Positions 16,192 through 25,553 of a stretch of 38,249 nt of DNA are shown here, one piece after another. The first letter of the stretch is position 1. Each line of letters begins with the position of its first letter. Both the position numbers and the translations under genes were made by a program. The stretch covers positions 1 to 38,249 of the forward strand of contig CACKFK010000017.1 of the NCBI GenBank assembly GCA_902599445.1, in the 5' to 3' direction. The notes under the pieces were generated by a model, which saw only the letters and a list, made by a program, of their open reading frames with translations, was not told the DNA's origin and did no database searches. Origin of the DNA: an uncultured Alphaproteobacteria bacterium. Its GTDB lineage: Bacteria; Pseudomonadota; Alphaproteobacteria; Rhodobacterales; Rhodobacteraceae.

Positions 16192-17517
16192 ATGGAATTT
16201 AACGATTATAATAGAGCGAATAGTTTTCGTATTCCGAGCACCAGATTTTCTAGACTCATGAATTTAGGCAGTATGACTGTTGGGATAGCTGGTAATGTAC
16301 TTGTCTCCGCAGCAACGCAATTTGCGAAAGGTAAACGGACTGATTTTCAAGGTTTGCTTCTGTCCCAAGCCAACTTGCTTAGATTTGTTAAGTCTCTCTC
16401 TCAAATGAGAGGAGCTGCAATGAAGGTGGGGCAATTATTATCTTTAGAAGCAGGTGAGTTCATTTCACCTCAAGTTTCGGAAATTTTATCTAGTTTGAGG
16501 AATCAAGGTTATGCGATACCCCCCTCTCAATTAAAAGAAGTTTTAATAGAAAACTGGGGCGACGGTTTTTCTAAAATGTTTGAGCATTTTGATCCTCACC
16601 CTATAGCGGCGGCATCTATCGGCCAAGTACACAAGTGCAGGACTAAGCAAGGTGAGGATTTAGCGATAAAGGTACAATATCCTGGAGTAAGGGATAGCAT
16701 CGATAGTGATATTAAAAACCTGATGTTTCTTTTCAAGAATACGGGTATCGTGCCTCCTTTTGTTGACTTGGAATCTCTACTTGAAGCAGGTAGAGCTCAA
16801 CTACACAGGGAGACTGATTACGTGTTAGAGGGGCGATTTCTTAAAGAATTTTTTGGTCTTTTATCTAATTATCCAGAATTTGAAGTTCCTCAACTAAATA
16901 AAAAGCTCACTACATCAAATATCTTAGCAATGGAGTTTAAGAATGGAATAACTCTTGATCGAGTCAGCTCTTTGTCGCAAATCAAAAGAAACAGAATAGT
17001 TTACTGCTTAATGAAGCTACTTTTTGCCGAAATATTTGAGTTTAAAATCATTCAGACAGATCCAAATTACGCAAATTTTCTTTTTGATAAGGAGCGAAAT
17101 AAAATAATTCTTTTGGATTTTGGGGCTACGCAGAAAATCGAAGCCGATGTTTCTGAGAGATTTAGAGCTTTGCTACAGGCCACTTGGCAGGATCATAGGC
17201 CCGATATAGAAAATGCACTATACAGTTTGAAAATTCTTCATACTTCCTTTCCACCGCACCTTAAGGAAATTTTCATAGAACTTTTCCTGAATGTTACCAA
17301 ACCTATTAGGGAAAAGGAACTTTATGTTTTTCGCAAAATAAAAATTGTTGAGAAAATTCAGGAACATATGCAGGACTTGATTTCTTACCAGAAAACCGTT
17401 CGCATTCCAGATCTAGATGTCTTATTTATTCAGAGAAAGATAGGAGGACTGTACTTTTTGGCAAGAAATTTAAATGCAGAAATTGACTTAAATGAGATAT
17501 TGAAAGATCATTTGTAA
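16192..17517 (+). CDS. ABC1/AarF/UbiB-family atypical kinase
   Basis: From ATG 16192 the protein is 441 aa (TTG 16156 is an alternative). The family signature KxGQ is in RGAAMKVGQLLSLE, the alanine-rich loop is AAASIGQVHKC, the ATP lysine is in LAIKVQYPGV, the catalytic region is QTDPNYANFLFD and the metal-binding DFG is in LLDFGATQ. Members are linked to ubiquinone biosynthesis and lipid homeostasis. Unlike UbiB it lacks an obvious C-terminal pair of membrane helices; the end resembles ADCK3-type soluble members. Whether it is the main UbiB of the cell or a paralogue cannot be told here. Confidence 0.85.
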   Translation: MEFNDYNRANSFRIPSTRFSRLMNLGSMTVGIAGNVLVSAATQFAKGKRTDFQGLLLSQANLLRFVKSLSQMRGAAMKVGQLLSLEAGEFISPQVSEILSSLRNQGYAIPPSQLKEVLIENWGDGFSKMFEHFDPHPIAAASIGQVHKCRTKQGEDLAIKVQYPGVRDSIDSDIKNLMFLFKNTGIVPPFVDLESLLEAGRAQLHRETDYVLEGRFLKEFFGLLSNYPEFEVPQLNKKLTTSNILAMEFKNGITLDRVSSLSQIKRNRIVYCLMKLLFAEIFEFKIIQTDPNYANFLFDKERNKIILLDFGATQKIEADVSERFRALLQATWQDHRPDIENALYSLKILHTSFPPHLKEIFIELFLNVTKPIREKELYVFRKIKIVEKIQEHMQDLISYQKTVRIPDLDVLFIQRKIGGLYFLARNLNAEIDLNEILKDHL

Positions 17518-17669
17518 ATTTCTTTACTGCTGGAGTCTTGGTTTAAAGATTTATTTATGGCGGAAATTAGCAAAAATTGTTAGACTTATTTATGTGAAAT
17601 TATTCATTGTTATGCCAATACTCTAATTTATTTAGATGATTGAGGTTATAAATTGCATGGAGTGATACG

Positions 17670-18461
17670 TTGTTTGATTTGACCAATAAAGTAGCCGTAA
17701 TTACTGGTTCTGGCAGCCAATCAGGCATTGGTTTTGCTACGGCAAAGATTTTGGCAAAAGCTGGTGCTAATATTTTTATTACTTCAACAACAGATCGTAT
17801 TTTAGATAGAATCCATGAATTGAGAGGTCTATTTGGGAAAGACAGGGTGGAAGGTTTACCAGCTGATCTTACAGATGAGAAACAGGTTCAGAAATTGGTA
17901 TATGAAACACAGAGAAGTTTTTCAAAAGTTGATATATTAGTGAATAATGCAGGAATGGTTCAAGTTGGTCATGATCAGCCGTCAAGTAAATTTGAACAAT
18001 TAACTCTGGAGTCATGGAATTACGGTATTAATATTAACCTTAAAAGTACTTTTTTGGTTACTCGTTATTTTCTTCCCGAAATTAAGAGGCAGCAGATCGG
18101 CCGAATAGTCAATATTTCATCGGTTACTGGAACTTTAGTAGGTATTAATGGGAGTACAGTTTATAGTTCTGCAAAAGCTGCTATATTGGGCCTTACTAGA
18201 TCTTTAGCGATTGAAGAAGGCAAGCACGGAATAACAGTGAATTGTGTTGGGCCTGGCTGGATAAAGACAGGATCTAGCAGTGATGATGAGGTGCGGGCAG
18301 GAAATTTTACCCCTGTTGGAAGATCTGGGACGCCAGAAGAGATCGCGCATACTGTATTATTTTTGGCCTCTGAAGAAGCAAGCTATGTTACAGGGCAGAT
18401 GATTGTCGTTGATGGTGGGAATACTGTTCAAGAATATAAAGTCCAACTTGATAACTCTTAA
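17670..18461 (+). CDS. short-chain dehydrogenase/reductase (FabG-like)
   Basis: This 263-aa classical SDR begins at TTG 17670. The start is supported by GGAG about 8 bases upstream and by the protein beginning FDLTNKVAVITG. The cofactor loop GSGSQSGIG is one residue longer than the usual TGxxxGIG spacing. NNAG is present, the catalytic serine is in NISSVTGT and YxxxK in VYSSAKAAILG. The end, GQMIVVDGGNT, is typical. The substrate is unknown. It precedes the ureohydrolase gene by 125 bases. Confidence 0.85.
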   Translation: MFDLTNKVAVITGSGSQSGIGFATAKILAKAGANIFITSTTDRILDRIHELRGLFGKDRVEGLPADLTDEKQVQKLVYETQRSFSKVDILVNNAGMVQVGHDQPSSKFEQLTLESWNYGININLKSTFLVTRYFLPEIKRQQIGRIVNISSVTGTLVGINGSTVYSSAKAAILGLTRSLAIEEGKHGITVNCVGPGWIKTGSSSDDEVRAGNFTPVGRSGTPEEIAHTVLFLASEEASYVTGQMIVVDGGNTVQEYKVQLDNS

Positions 18462-18586
18462 GAAAAATAAAATTGAGAAATTTTAACCTGGAATAATTTG
18501 ATGAGCAGGTTTGTCCGTAACATCATTTTGATTCCATCTCTTTTCTTCAACTGGAATTAATATAAAAATTGTAGTATTTGTTTTTT

Positions 18587-19549
18587 ATGAAGGCTAAACT
18601 TACCGAAATACCGAGAGGCATGGATCACGGTTTGCTAGGGTTCCAGTTTTGCACTAACTTGGATGAGTTGGATGCTAATATAGCTATATTAGGTATTCCC
18701 TATGGATTGCCGTATTATCCTAACGAACTTTCTAATGACCAGAGTTTAACTCCAAATTTGCTGAGACAAAATGCTCAAGATGGAGCTTGGCATGAGCCAA
18801 GGACTGTCGAACACTTTGATTGGGATCTGCAAGGAAGTCTGCTACAAAACAAAAATATTAAAGTTTTTGATTGTGGAAATGTTACTTTTGATCTGAGTGA
18901 CCCTAGACAACATTACATTAGAGCAGAAAAGGTTGTTGAGAAGATCTTTGCAGCCCAAACAAGTCTTATTTCCATAGGAGGTGATCATGGTATTCCAATC
19001 CCCATTTTTCGAGGGTTGCCTAAAGGTGAAAAGATAACCCTAGTTCAGGTGGATGCCCACTTGGATTGGCGAGATGAAATAAATGGCGAAAAAGAAGGCT
19101 ATTCAAGTGGTATTCGGCGTGCCTCAGAAATGGAGCACATTGGTGAAATATTTCAAATTGGTCTTAGAGGAGTTGGTAGTGGTCGTCACGAAGAATTTGA
19201 GGCAGCAAAACGTTATGGAGCTCATTTAATCAGTGCTTATGAAGTCCACGAGGTTGGGGTTAGGAGTGTGTTAGAAAGAATTCCAAGTGGTCCAATTTAT
19301 CTTACATTAGATGCGGATGGTCTCGATCCAACTATTATGCCTGCAGTTAATGCTCCTACTCCTGGTGGGCTTAATTGGGTTCAGATTAGAGAGCTTATTC
19401 ATGGCTTAACTAAAAAAGGCAGAGTTTTAGGGATGGATTTGGTTGAGATTTCTCCATCTTTTGAGGGTCGTAGAATTACCTTCGTTCATGCTGAGAGAAT
19501 AATATGTAACTTCATTGGTGCTAGTGTTCGGGCGGGTTATTTTAGTTAA
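18587..19549 (+). CDS. agmatinase/arginase-family ureohydrolase
   Basis: From ATG 18587 the protein is 320 aa. All six manganese ligands are visible: GGDHG (H134), VDAHLDWRDE (D156, H158, D160) and LTLDADGLDP (D242, D244). The loop NGEKEGYSSGIRRASEM is typical of the agmatinase-like branch rather than true arginase. The family hydrolyses guanidino compounds (agmatine, guanidinobutyrate and others) to urea and an amine. The exact substrate is not settled. It ends 127 bases before the nucleoside-type ABC operon and may or may not be cotranscribed. Confidence 0.85.
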   Translation: MKAKLTEIPRGMDHGLLGFQFCTNLDELDANIAILGIPYGLPYYPNELSNDQSLTPNLLRQNAQDGAWHEPRTVEHFDWDLQGSLLQNKNIKVFDCGNVTFDLSDPRQHYIRAEKVVEKIFAAQTSLISIGGDHGIPIPIFRGLPKGEKITLVQVDAHLDWRDEINGEKEGYSSGIRRASEMEHIGEIFQIGLRGVGSGRHEEFEAAKRYGAHLISAYEVHEVGVRSVLERIPSGPIYLTLDADGLDPTIMPAVNAPTPGGLNWVQIRELIHGLTKKGRVLGMDLVEISPSFEGRRITFVHAERIICNFIGASVRAGYFS

Positions 19550-19676
19550 AGAGTGCCCCCCCGATCACAATTTGTTCTAAATTTCAGGTAATGATTGTAC
19601 TAAGCCAGTTGTGTTTTTATTTTTTTAAATATAGCATTTTGGAAAGGTTCATAATAAAAAAAAAGGAGACAATTTT

Positions 19677-20687
19677 ATGAAGAAACATCTTGCAACGATA
19701 ACGGCCTTAGTATTTACATTTTTTTCTCAAGTAAGTTTGTCTCATGCTTCCACGGACTTTTTTGTTTATGTGTCCCCCGATCCCATCGGTGTCAATGCTT
19801 TTTTGGAAATGGGTAAGACTGGAACAGAGGCTGCTGCAAAGAAATATCAGGCCGAAGTGCAAACCTATGAAAGTAGTACAGCTGCTGCCAGACGCGAAAA
19901 TGTAGAAGCAGCCCTTAATGAAGGTGCATCTCTTATTGTTTTATTGGGGTTTGAATTTAATGACATAATCACTGAAGTTGCTCCTACGGCCCCTGAAGTA
20001 CAATTTCTAATCGTGGATCAATGTATCCCAAACCAGCCTCCCAATGTCCATTGCGCAGTTTTTAGAGAGTATGAAGCGAGTTATTTGGCTGGAGTTGCTG
20101 CTGGTATGATGACTGAATCAAACAAAATAGGTGTCGTTGGGGCTTTAGATATACCATTTTTGCATAGATATACAGATCCTTATGCAGAGGGAGCTAAATC
20201 CGTAAATCCAAATGTCGATGTAGAAATCCGATGGGTGGGTGGTGACAATCCTTTTGGAGACCCTGTGAGAGCAAAGGAGCAAGCATTGGCTATGCATAGT
20301 GCAGGTTCTGATATAATTTTTACAGCAACAGCAGGTGGAGATTTTGGAGTCTTTGAGGGGGCTCAAGAAAACAATTTTAAGGTGCTTTCCGTTGATGTAA
20401 ACCGTTGTGTCAATGCTCCCGGATATGTCATTGATAACACTCTTAAGGGTGTTGATGCGGCAGTGGTTAATGCAATTGATGCTATCAAAAGTGGTGCTAC
20501 AGCAAGCTTCACGGCAGTCGGTTTGAAGGAGGGTGGCATGGGGCTAATGGCACTTAAGCCTGATGAGTTGGCCAATAGTCAATGCCTCATTGCAGATCAA
20601 GAAAATGTTCTAAGCCAAGTAAGAAAGGTGGCTCAGGAGATTATTGCTGGATCTTTAGTTATTGAGGATCCAATGTTTGCAAATTAA
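19677..20687 (+). CDS. BMP-family ABC transporter substrate-binding protein
   Basis: This 336-aa periplasmic protein has a signal peptide (about residues 1-24, ending SHA). The mature part matches the BMP/PnrA family, in which many members bind purine nucleosides: VYVSPDPIGVNAFLEMGKTG, EYEASYLAGVAAGMM and IFTATAGGDFGVFEGAQENN. A strong AAGGAGA ribosome site precedes ATG 19677. It heads a closely spaced set: ATPase, two permeases, amidohydrolase and purine nucleoside phosphorylase, which supports a nucleoside or purine-base ligand. Confidence 0.85.
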   Translation: MKKHLATITALVFTFFSQVSLSHASTDFFVYVSPDPIGVNAFLEMGKTGTEAAAKKYQAEVQTYESSTAAARRENVEAALNEGASLIVLLGFEFNDIITEVAPTAPEVQFLIVDQCIPNQPPNVHCAVFREYEASYLAGVAAGMMTESNKIGVVGALDIPFLHRYTDPYAEGAKSVNPNVDVEIRWVGGDNPFGDPVRAKEQALAMHSAGSDIIFTATAGGDFGVFEGAQENNFKVLSVDVNRCVNAPGYVIDNTLKGVDAAVVNAIDAIKSGATASFTAVGLKEGGMGLMALKPDELANSQCLIADQENVLSQVRKVAQEIIAGSLVIEDPMFAN

Positions 20688-20703
20688 CTCTGCTAGATAG
20701 GCC

Positions 20704-22239
20704 ATGCATGTAAGCCTGCGAGGAATCACAGTCGATTTTGGCAATCTCAGGGCGGTGGACAAAGTTTCGCTTGAAGCTAACGCTGGAGAAATTCATGCTG
20801 TAGTTGGCGAGAATGGTGCTGGCAAAAGTACAATAATGTCTGTGCTTTATGGCTCCAATACTGACTTCTCTGGTGATATCCTTTGTAACGGGAAAAGGGT
20901 CAGTTGGAGTTCTCCAAGAGATGCTATCAAGGCGGGTATTGGTATGGTTCATCAGCATTTCATGCTGGTAGGTAATTTGACGGTTTTAGAAAATATAACT
21001 TTAGGAAACGAGTTGATAAATCAATTTGGATTCATAAAGTTCAACACCATAAGGGCAAATATACTTAACATAATTTCTCGTTACAAAATCCATATTGACC
21101 TAGATGAATTGGTGGACAACTTATCAGTTGCACAGCGCCAAATTGTAGAAATTATCAAACTTTTATACCGTGAATCAATGGTTTTAATTTTAGATGAACC
21201 AACAGCTGTTCTCACTCCCAATGAGCGAGAGATTTTTTTTCACAGCTTAAGAAATTTTAAAGCAGAAAATAAAACAATCATACTGATTACCCATAAGATT
21301 GACGAGGTCATGGATATTGCTGATCATGTTACGGTTCTCCGAAATGGTAAACTAATCAGCAGCTCTCATTTGAACACAACAAATAAAGAGAAGATTTCGC
21401 AAGAAATCGTGGGACGAGAAATACCTAGGCTAAATATAAAGAGGGGTGCGTATGAGAATAAAAAGATTCTTGACGTAAAAGATGTTATTATCAAGACAAA
21501 TTTTAATGCAAAACAAGCTATCAATTTCTGCATAAAAAAAGGCGAAATTATTGGTATAGCAGGTGTATCGGGTAATGGTCAGACAGAATTGATTGAAACT
21601 TTAATAGGAATTCGGAGAGCATCCGATGGGGAAATCAATTTGCTTGACAGAAATATAATAAATGAAAATACGCAAACCAGACGCATGATGGGCATCTCCT
21701 TTGTTCCTCAGGATAGGCAAAGAGATGGTTTGGCATTAGGTGCCAGCGTATGGGAAAATGCCTGTATCACAAAAGTAAACAACAAGAAATTTAGCTGGGG
21801 TTCGTTTCTTCGCAAGGAAAATATGAAGGCATTTTCAAGAAGCTTGATTAGAGAGTTTAATATTAAAGTAAATGGGCCCGATGCTTTGGTAAGAACAATG
21901 TCTGGCGGTAACATGCAAAAACTAGTTGTTGCGAGAGAGCTTTCCTCGCAATGTCCCCTGATTATTATAGAAAATCCAACGTGGGGTATAGACATTGGTT
22001 CAATAGCTTTTATTCACCAAAAAATAATGGATATCAAGTCAGCAGGCGTAGCTATACTTTTAGTTTCAAATGAATTAGATGAAATTACTTCATTATCGGA
22101 TAGCGCATTTGTAATGTATGAAGGAACACTATCGAAACGAATTTCAAAGGGGGAAAATTTTAGAGAACTCATAGGACAGCACATGCTGTCTGGCTTTAAT
22201 ACTTATTATTCGCCAACGGGAATAAGTCCTGATGAGTAA
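20704..22239 (+). CDS. ABC transporter ATP-binding protein, two-domain (sugar/nucleoside type)
   Basis: This 511-aa protein contains two ATPase halves as in RbsA/MglA-type importers. The first has Walker A GENGAGKST (35-43), a signature-like LSVAQRQIVEI and Walker B LILDEPTAVL. The second has the looser site GVSGNGQTELIE, signature MSGGNMQKLVVAREL and the family's substituted Walker B LIIIENPTWGIDIG. It drives import by the two permeases that follow and starts 16 bases after the binding-protein gene. Confidence 0.9.
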   Translation: MHVSLRGITVDFGNLRAVDKVSLEANAGEIHAVVGENGAGKSTIMSVLYGSNTDFSGDILCNGKRVSWSSPRDAIKAGIGMVHQHFMLVGNLTVLENITLGNELINQFGFIKFNTIRANILNIISRYKIHIDLDELVDNLSVAQRQIVEIIKLLYRESMVLILDEPTAVLTPNEREIFFHSLRNFKAENKTIILITHKIDEVMDIADHVTVLRNGKLISSSHLNTTNKEKISQEIVGREIPRLNIKRGAYENKKILDVKDVIIKTNFNAKQAINFCIKKGEIIGIAGVSGNGQTELIETLIGIRRASDGEINLLDRNIINENTQTRRMMGISFVPQDRQRDGLALGASVWENACITKVNNKKFSWGSFLRKENMKAFSRSLIREFNIKVNGPDALVRTMSGGNMQKLVVARELSSQCPLIIIENPTWGIDIGSIAFIHQKIMDIKSAGVAILLVSNELDEITSLSDSAFVMYEGTLSKRISKGENFRELIGQHMLSGFNTYYSPTGISPDE

Positions 22240-23296
22240 AATAAACAAAACCAAAACCGCTGGCATAGTGATTGAAACCTTAGCAACGTTTCTATCAATT
22301 TCTTTAATTATCTTCTTTTTACTTTATTTAGCAGATGCAAACTTCTCCGAAGCAATTAGAGGTTTTATCAAAAGCTCAATTGGGGGTAGAAAAAATGCTT
22401 ATTTGTTTACTACTTTTTCGAAAATGGCTCTCATTACAGGAATGGCTATAGCTGCTTTAATAGCGTTCAGAGCTGGTCTTTTTAATATAGGGGGAGAAGG
22501 ACAGTTAGTAGTGGGAGGATTGGTTTCAGCTTTTGTTGGTTTAAGTGTTGCCGATTTTGGGTTGTATGGGATTTTACTTGCACTGGCAAGCGGTATGGCA
22601 GCCGGGGCTATCTGGGCTCTATTAAGCGGATTTCTAACTATCTATATGGGGGTTCCACTTTTAGTTGGCTCATTACTTCTAAATTACCCGGCCCGTTATA
22701 TTTCGTCTTACCTTGTTAGCCATCCTTTTAGAGACGTTAACTCAGGTTTGCCTCAGACGTTTTTACTACCAAAATCGGTTTGGTTGCCGTATTTTCAAGG
22801 AACAAGATTGGATGTTGGAATTATCCTTATTTTTCTTGTTTATCTTTTTATATTGGTGATTTCTCAAAAAACAAAATATGGATATTACTCAAAATGTATG
22901 GGTATTTCCTTTAGTTTTGCAAAAATCTCAGGGCTGCCGACAAAAAAAATAGTTTTCGAGACTCTAGCCCTATCAGGTGCAATTGCAGGATTAGTTGGAA
23001 GCATTGCAGTTTTAGGAATTCATCACAGGTTTACAGATGGCATGTTGGTACAACCGCTTTATGCTTGGACCGGCATTATAGCTGCTTTAATGGTTAACTT
23101 AAATCTATGGGGTATTCCTTTAGCTGGATTCTTTTTTGCTGCGATTTCTACTGGGGCTGCTGGTATGGAGCGTATCGCTCAAGTGCCAAAGGAAATAGCG
23201 ACGATTATACAAGCAATTATAATCCTCTTTGTAGTGGGTAAACTGGGCAGTTTAGGTAGTGCTAGCATTTCTAGTGGAGAAAGTGACCATGATTGA
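22232..23296 (+). CDS. ABC transporter permease (BPD_transp_2), first subunit
   Basis: This 354-aa membrane protein has about nine hydrophobic segments. Family landmarks are ALIAFRAGLFNIGGEGQLVV (a loop typical of nucleoside/sugar permeases) and ALSGAIAGLVGSIAVLG. Its ATG overlaps the end of the ATPase gene by 8 bases, so translation is coupled. It pairs with the next permease. Confidence 0.9.
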   Translation: MSKINKTKTAGIVIETLATFLSISLIIFFLLYLADANFSEAIRGFIKSSIGGRKNAYLFTTFSKMALITGMAIAALIAFRAGLFNIGGEGQLVVGGLVSAFVGLSVADFGLYGILLALASGMAAGAIWALLSGFLTIYMGVPLLVGSLLLNYPARYISSYLVSHPFRDVNSGLPQTFLLPKSVWLPYFQGTRLDVGIILIFLVYLFILVISQKTKYGYYSKCMGISFSFAKISGLPTKKIVFETLALSGAIAGLVGSIAVLGIHHRFTDGMLVQPLYAWTGIIAALMVNLNLWGIPLAGFFFAAISTGAAGMERIAQVPKEIATIIQAIIILFVVGKLGSLGSASISSGESDHD

Positions 23297-24203
23297 AGAT
23301 TTTTTGGATCCAGAGTTTTTTTCCTCAATTGCGAGACTGACCACCCCTATACTTTTAGCTGCTCTTGGAGGTTTAATATGTCATAGGGCAGGAGTCTTCA
23401 ATATCGCCCTAGAGGGGTTTATTTTGCTAGGAGCTTTTATGGCTGTTTTAGGTTCGTATATAGGAGATAGTGCCTTTTGGGGAGCTTTATCAGCAATATT
23501 GGGAGGAATTTTTCTTGCCCTAGTGTTTTCTGAATTCCATTTGAGAAGAAGAGGAGACCCAATAGTTGTTTCAATTGCAATAAATCTTTTGGGACTTGGA
23601 TTATCTACTTATCTACTAAGATCAATATTTGATGTTAGTGGGGTTTTCAGCCACCCAAATATACATAAATTACCCACGATTAATTGGCCATTTTTAGATT
23701 CACTTTGGTTGCTCGACTTGATTTTTAATGATCAATCCATTCTTTTTTATCTAGCAATTCTTAGTGTAATCGCATTCCATTACTTCCTTAAATATCACAA
23801 AATTGGTTTGTGGATACGCGTGGCGGGAGAAAATCAGGAGGCTTTGAGATCATCGGGATCTAACCCAGTGCAAGTCAAGTTTTTAGCACTCCTAATCTGT
23901 GGTATATTTTGTGGTCTGGCTGGTGCGCAATTGTCGATTTCAAATGTTGGTTTGTTTGTTGAAAATATGAGTGCTGGGAGAGGCTGGATAGCTGTAGTGG
24001 TGGTTTTGCTATGTGCTGGAAGGCCAATACCACTTTTTTTCTTGATAATCCTATTTGGTGTAGTAGATAGTTTGTCATTAAGAATCCAGGGTCTTGGTCT
24101 ACCCCAACAAATTACTGAAATGATGCCCTATATTGTAAGTATATTAGTTTTGGTATTTGCATCTTTTCGGCGGTTCAGGTTTTCATCAAAAACCCACCTC
24201 TAG
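23289..24203 (+). CDS. ABC transporter permease (BPD_transp_2), second subunit
   Basis: ATG 23289 is the best start (304 aa): it overlaps the first permease by 8 bases and has GGAG about 11 bases upstream. The reading frame from TTG 23259 adds ten unsupported residues. The loop CHRAGVFNIALEGFILLGAF corresponds to the first permease's RAGLFNIGGEGQ and marks the same family. About eight membrane segments are visible. It forms the heterodimeric channel with the preceding subunit. Confidence 0.9.
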   Translation: MIEDFLDPEFFSSIARLTTPILLAALGGLICHRAGVFNIALEGFILLGAFMAVLGSYIGDSAFWGALSAILGGIFLALVFSEFHLRRRGDPIVVSIAINLLGLGLSTYLLRSIFDVSGVFSHPNIHKLPTINWPFLDSLWLLDLIFNDQSILFYLAILSVIAFHYFLKYHKIGLWIRVAGENQEALRSSGSNPVQVKFLALLICGIFCGLAGAQLSISNVGLFVENMSAGRGWIAVVVVLLCAGRPIPLFFLIILFGVVDSLSLRIQGLGLPQQITEMMPYIVSILVLVFASFRRFRFSSKTHL

Positions 24204-24223
24204 ATTTAAGGAGTTATTTAGGG

Positions 24224-25540
24224 ATGTATGATTTATTATTTGTCGGTGGAACCTTGGTAACGGGGAACAAAAACCAAAATATTATTAGCAATGGAATATT
24301 AGGTGTTTCGGGGAGTAAAATAAAACTGATCGGGGAAGTGCCAAAAGATATAGATGATTTGCCCCAAGCAAAAAAAATAGTAGAGCTAAATAGTGAAATT
24401 GTTATGCCGGGGATTATTAATACCCATTGTCATGCAGCTGATAGTTTGTTTAGGGGGCTGGTTGAAAATATGTCCTTAGAGGACTGGTTGCAAGATGTGT
24501 GGAAAGCGGAAAAAGCTATTCTTACTCCCGAGACAACTTTATTAGGTTCCTATTTGGGCTTGGCCGAAAATCTGCTGGCGGGTGTGACTACTGTTGTTGA
24601 CATGTTTTGGTACCCTTTTGAAACTGCCCAGGCATCTATCGACTTGGGTATGAGAATTTGCACAGGCGGCATATTCATTGATTTTCCTGGTGTGGGAGAT
24701 AGAACTCATGATCAATATACATATGAAGCTTCAGATTTTTGTTCCAAATTTCAAAATTCTGAAATTGTATTTCCTGCAGTGATGCCCCATGCAACATATA
24801 CCGTCAAACCTGAACACTTAAAAGATGCTAAGAAAATTGCAGATGATTACAACGCAGTTTTTTCGACGCATGCCGCGGAAACTCGTTTTGAACAGAACGA
24901 TATTAAGGAAAGATATGGTAGATCGGTTATAAGACACCTCGCGCATTTAAAAATCTTGGATGAAAAGGCAATCTTAGCTCACTGTGTTCATTTGGATGAT
25001 TATGAAATTGATTTATTGAAAGAAAGAAGGTCCATAATAGCCCATAATCCATTGTCAAATCTAAAATTAGGATCTGGAATTGCACCCATTTCGAATCTTC
25101 TTGAGCGCAAAATTAATGTCACTGTTGGAACTGATGGGGCTATAAGCGGTAATGATTTGGACATGTGGTTATCTATGAGGCTTGCCGCTACTTTACCGAA
25201 AGGTGATCTTATGAAACCGGACATTGTTACGGCAGAAGAAGTCATTGGGATGGTTTCATTAAACGCAGCTGAAGCTTTAGGAAAAGCCAATGAAATCGGT
25301 AGTTTAGAAGTGGGGAAGCAAGCTGATTTGATAATTATCTCAACTGAATCAATACATGCGGTGCCACTTTTTGATCCTATCACTCATTTGGTTTATTCGA
25401 CTGCGAAATCCGATGTTAAACAAGTCTTTGTTGGGGGAAGGCAATGTGTCAAGGATGGTGCAATTGTAAATATCAACATGGATGATATTCTGAGTGAGGT
25501 CAGAAAGTTAAGGGATCCTATATTAAAATCTTTAGAGTAA
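24224..25540 (+). CDS. amidohydrolase, purine/pyrimidine or nucleoside deaminase-like
   Basis: This 438-aa metal-dependent hydrolase is of the TrzN/AtzA/SAH-deaminase branch. Metal and catalytic residues are in place: NTHCHAAD (H68, H70), STHAAETRFE (H216, E219), LAHCVH (H253) and GTDGAISGND (D304). A strong AAGGAG lies at about 24209. Enzymes of this branch deaminate adenosine-like nucleosides, guanine or related rings. Position between the importer and a purine nucleoside phosphorylase favours a purine substrate. The exact one is not determined. Confidence 0.85.
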   Translation: MYDLLFVGGTLVTGNKNQNIISNGILGVSGSKIKLIGEVPKDIDDLPQAKKIVELNSEIVMPGIINTHCHAADSLFRGLVENMSLEDWLQDVWKAEKAILTPETTLLGSYLGLAENLLAGVTTVVDMFWYPFETAQASIDLGMRICTGGIFIDFPGVGDRTHDQYTYEASDFCSKFQNSEIVFPAVMPHATYTVKPEHLKDAKKIADDYNAVFSTHAAETRFEQNDIKERYGRSVIRHLAHLKILDEKAILAHCVHLDDYEIDLLKERRSIIAHNPLSNLKLGSGIAPISNLLERKINVTVGTDGAISGNDLDMWLSMRLAATLPKGDLMKPDIVTAEEVIGMVSLNAAEALGKANEIGSLEVGKQADLIIISTESIHAVPLFDPITHLVYSTAKSDVKQVFVGGRQCVKDGAIVNINMDDILSEVRKLRDPILKSLE

Positions 25541-25553
25541 ATTGAGAAATTTA

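Noticed and set aside
19550-19676. Purine riboswitch before the nucleoside transport genes
   Set aside because: The 127-base leader lacks the purine riboswitch core and pairing arms; only a T/A-rich stretch and the ribosome site are present.
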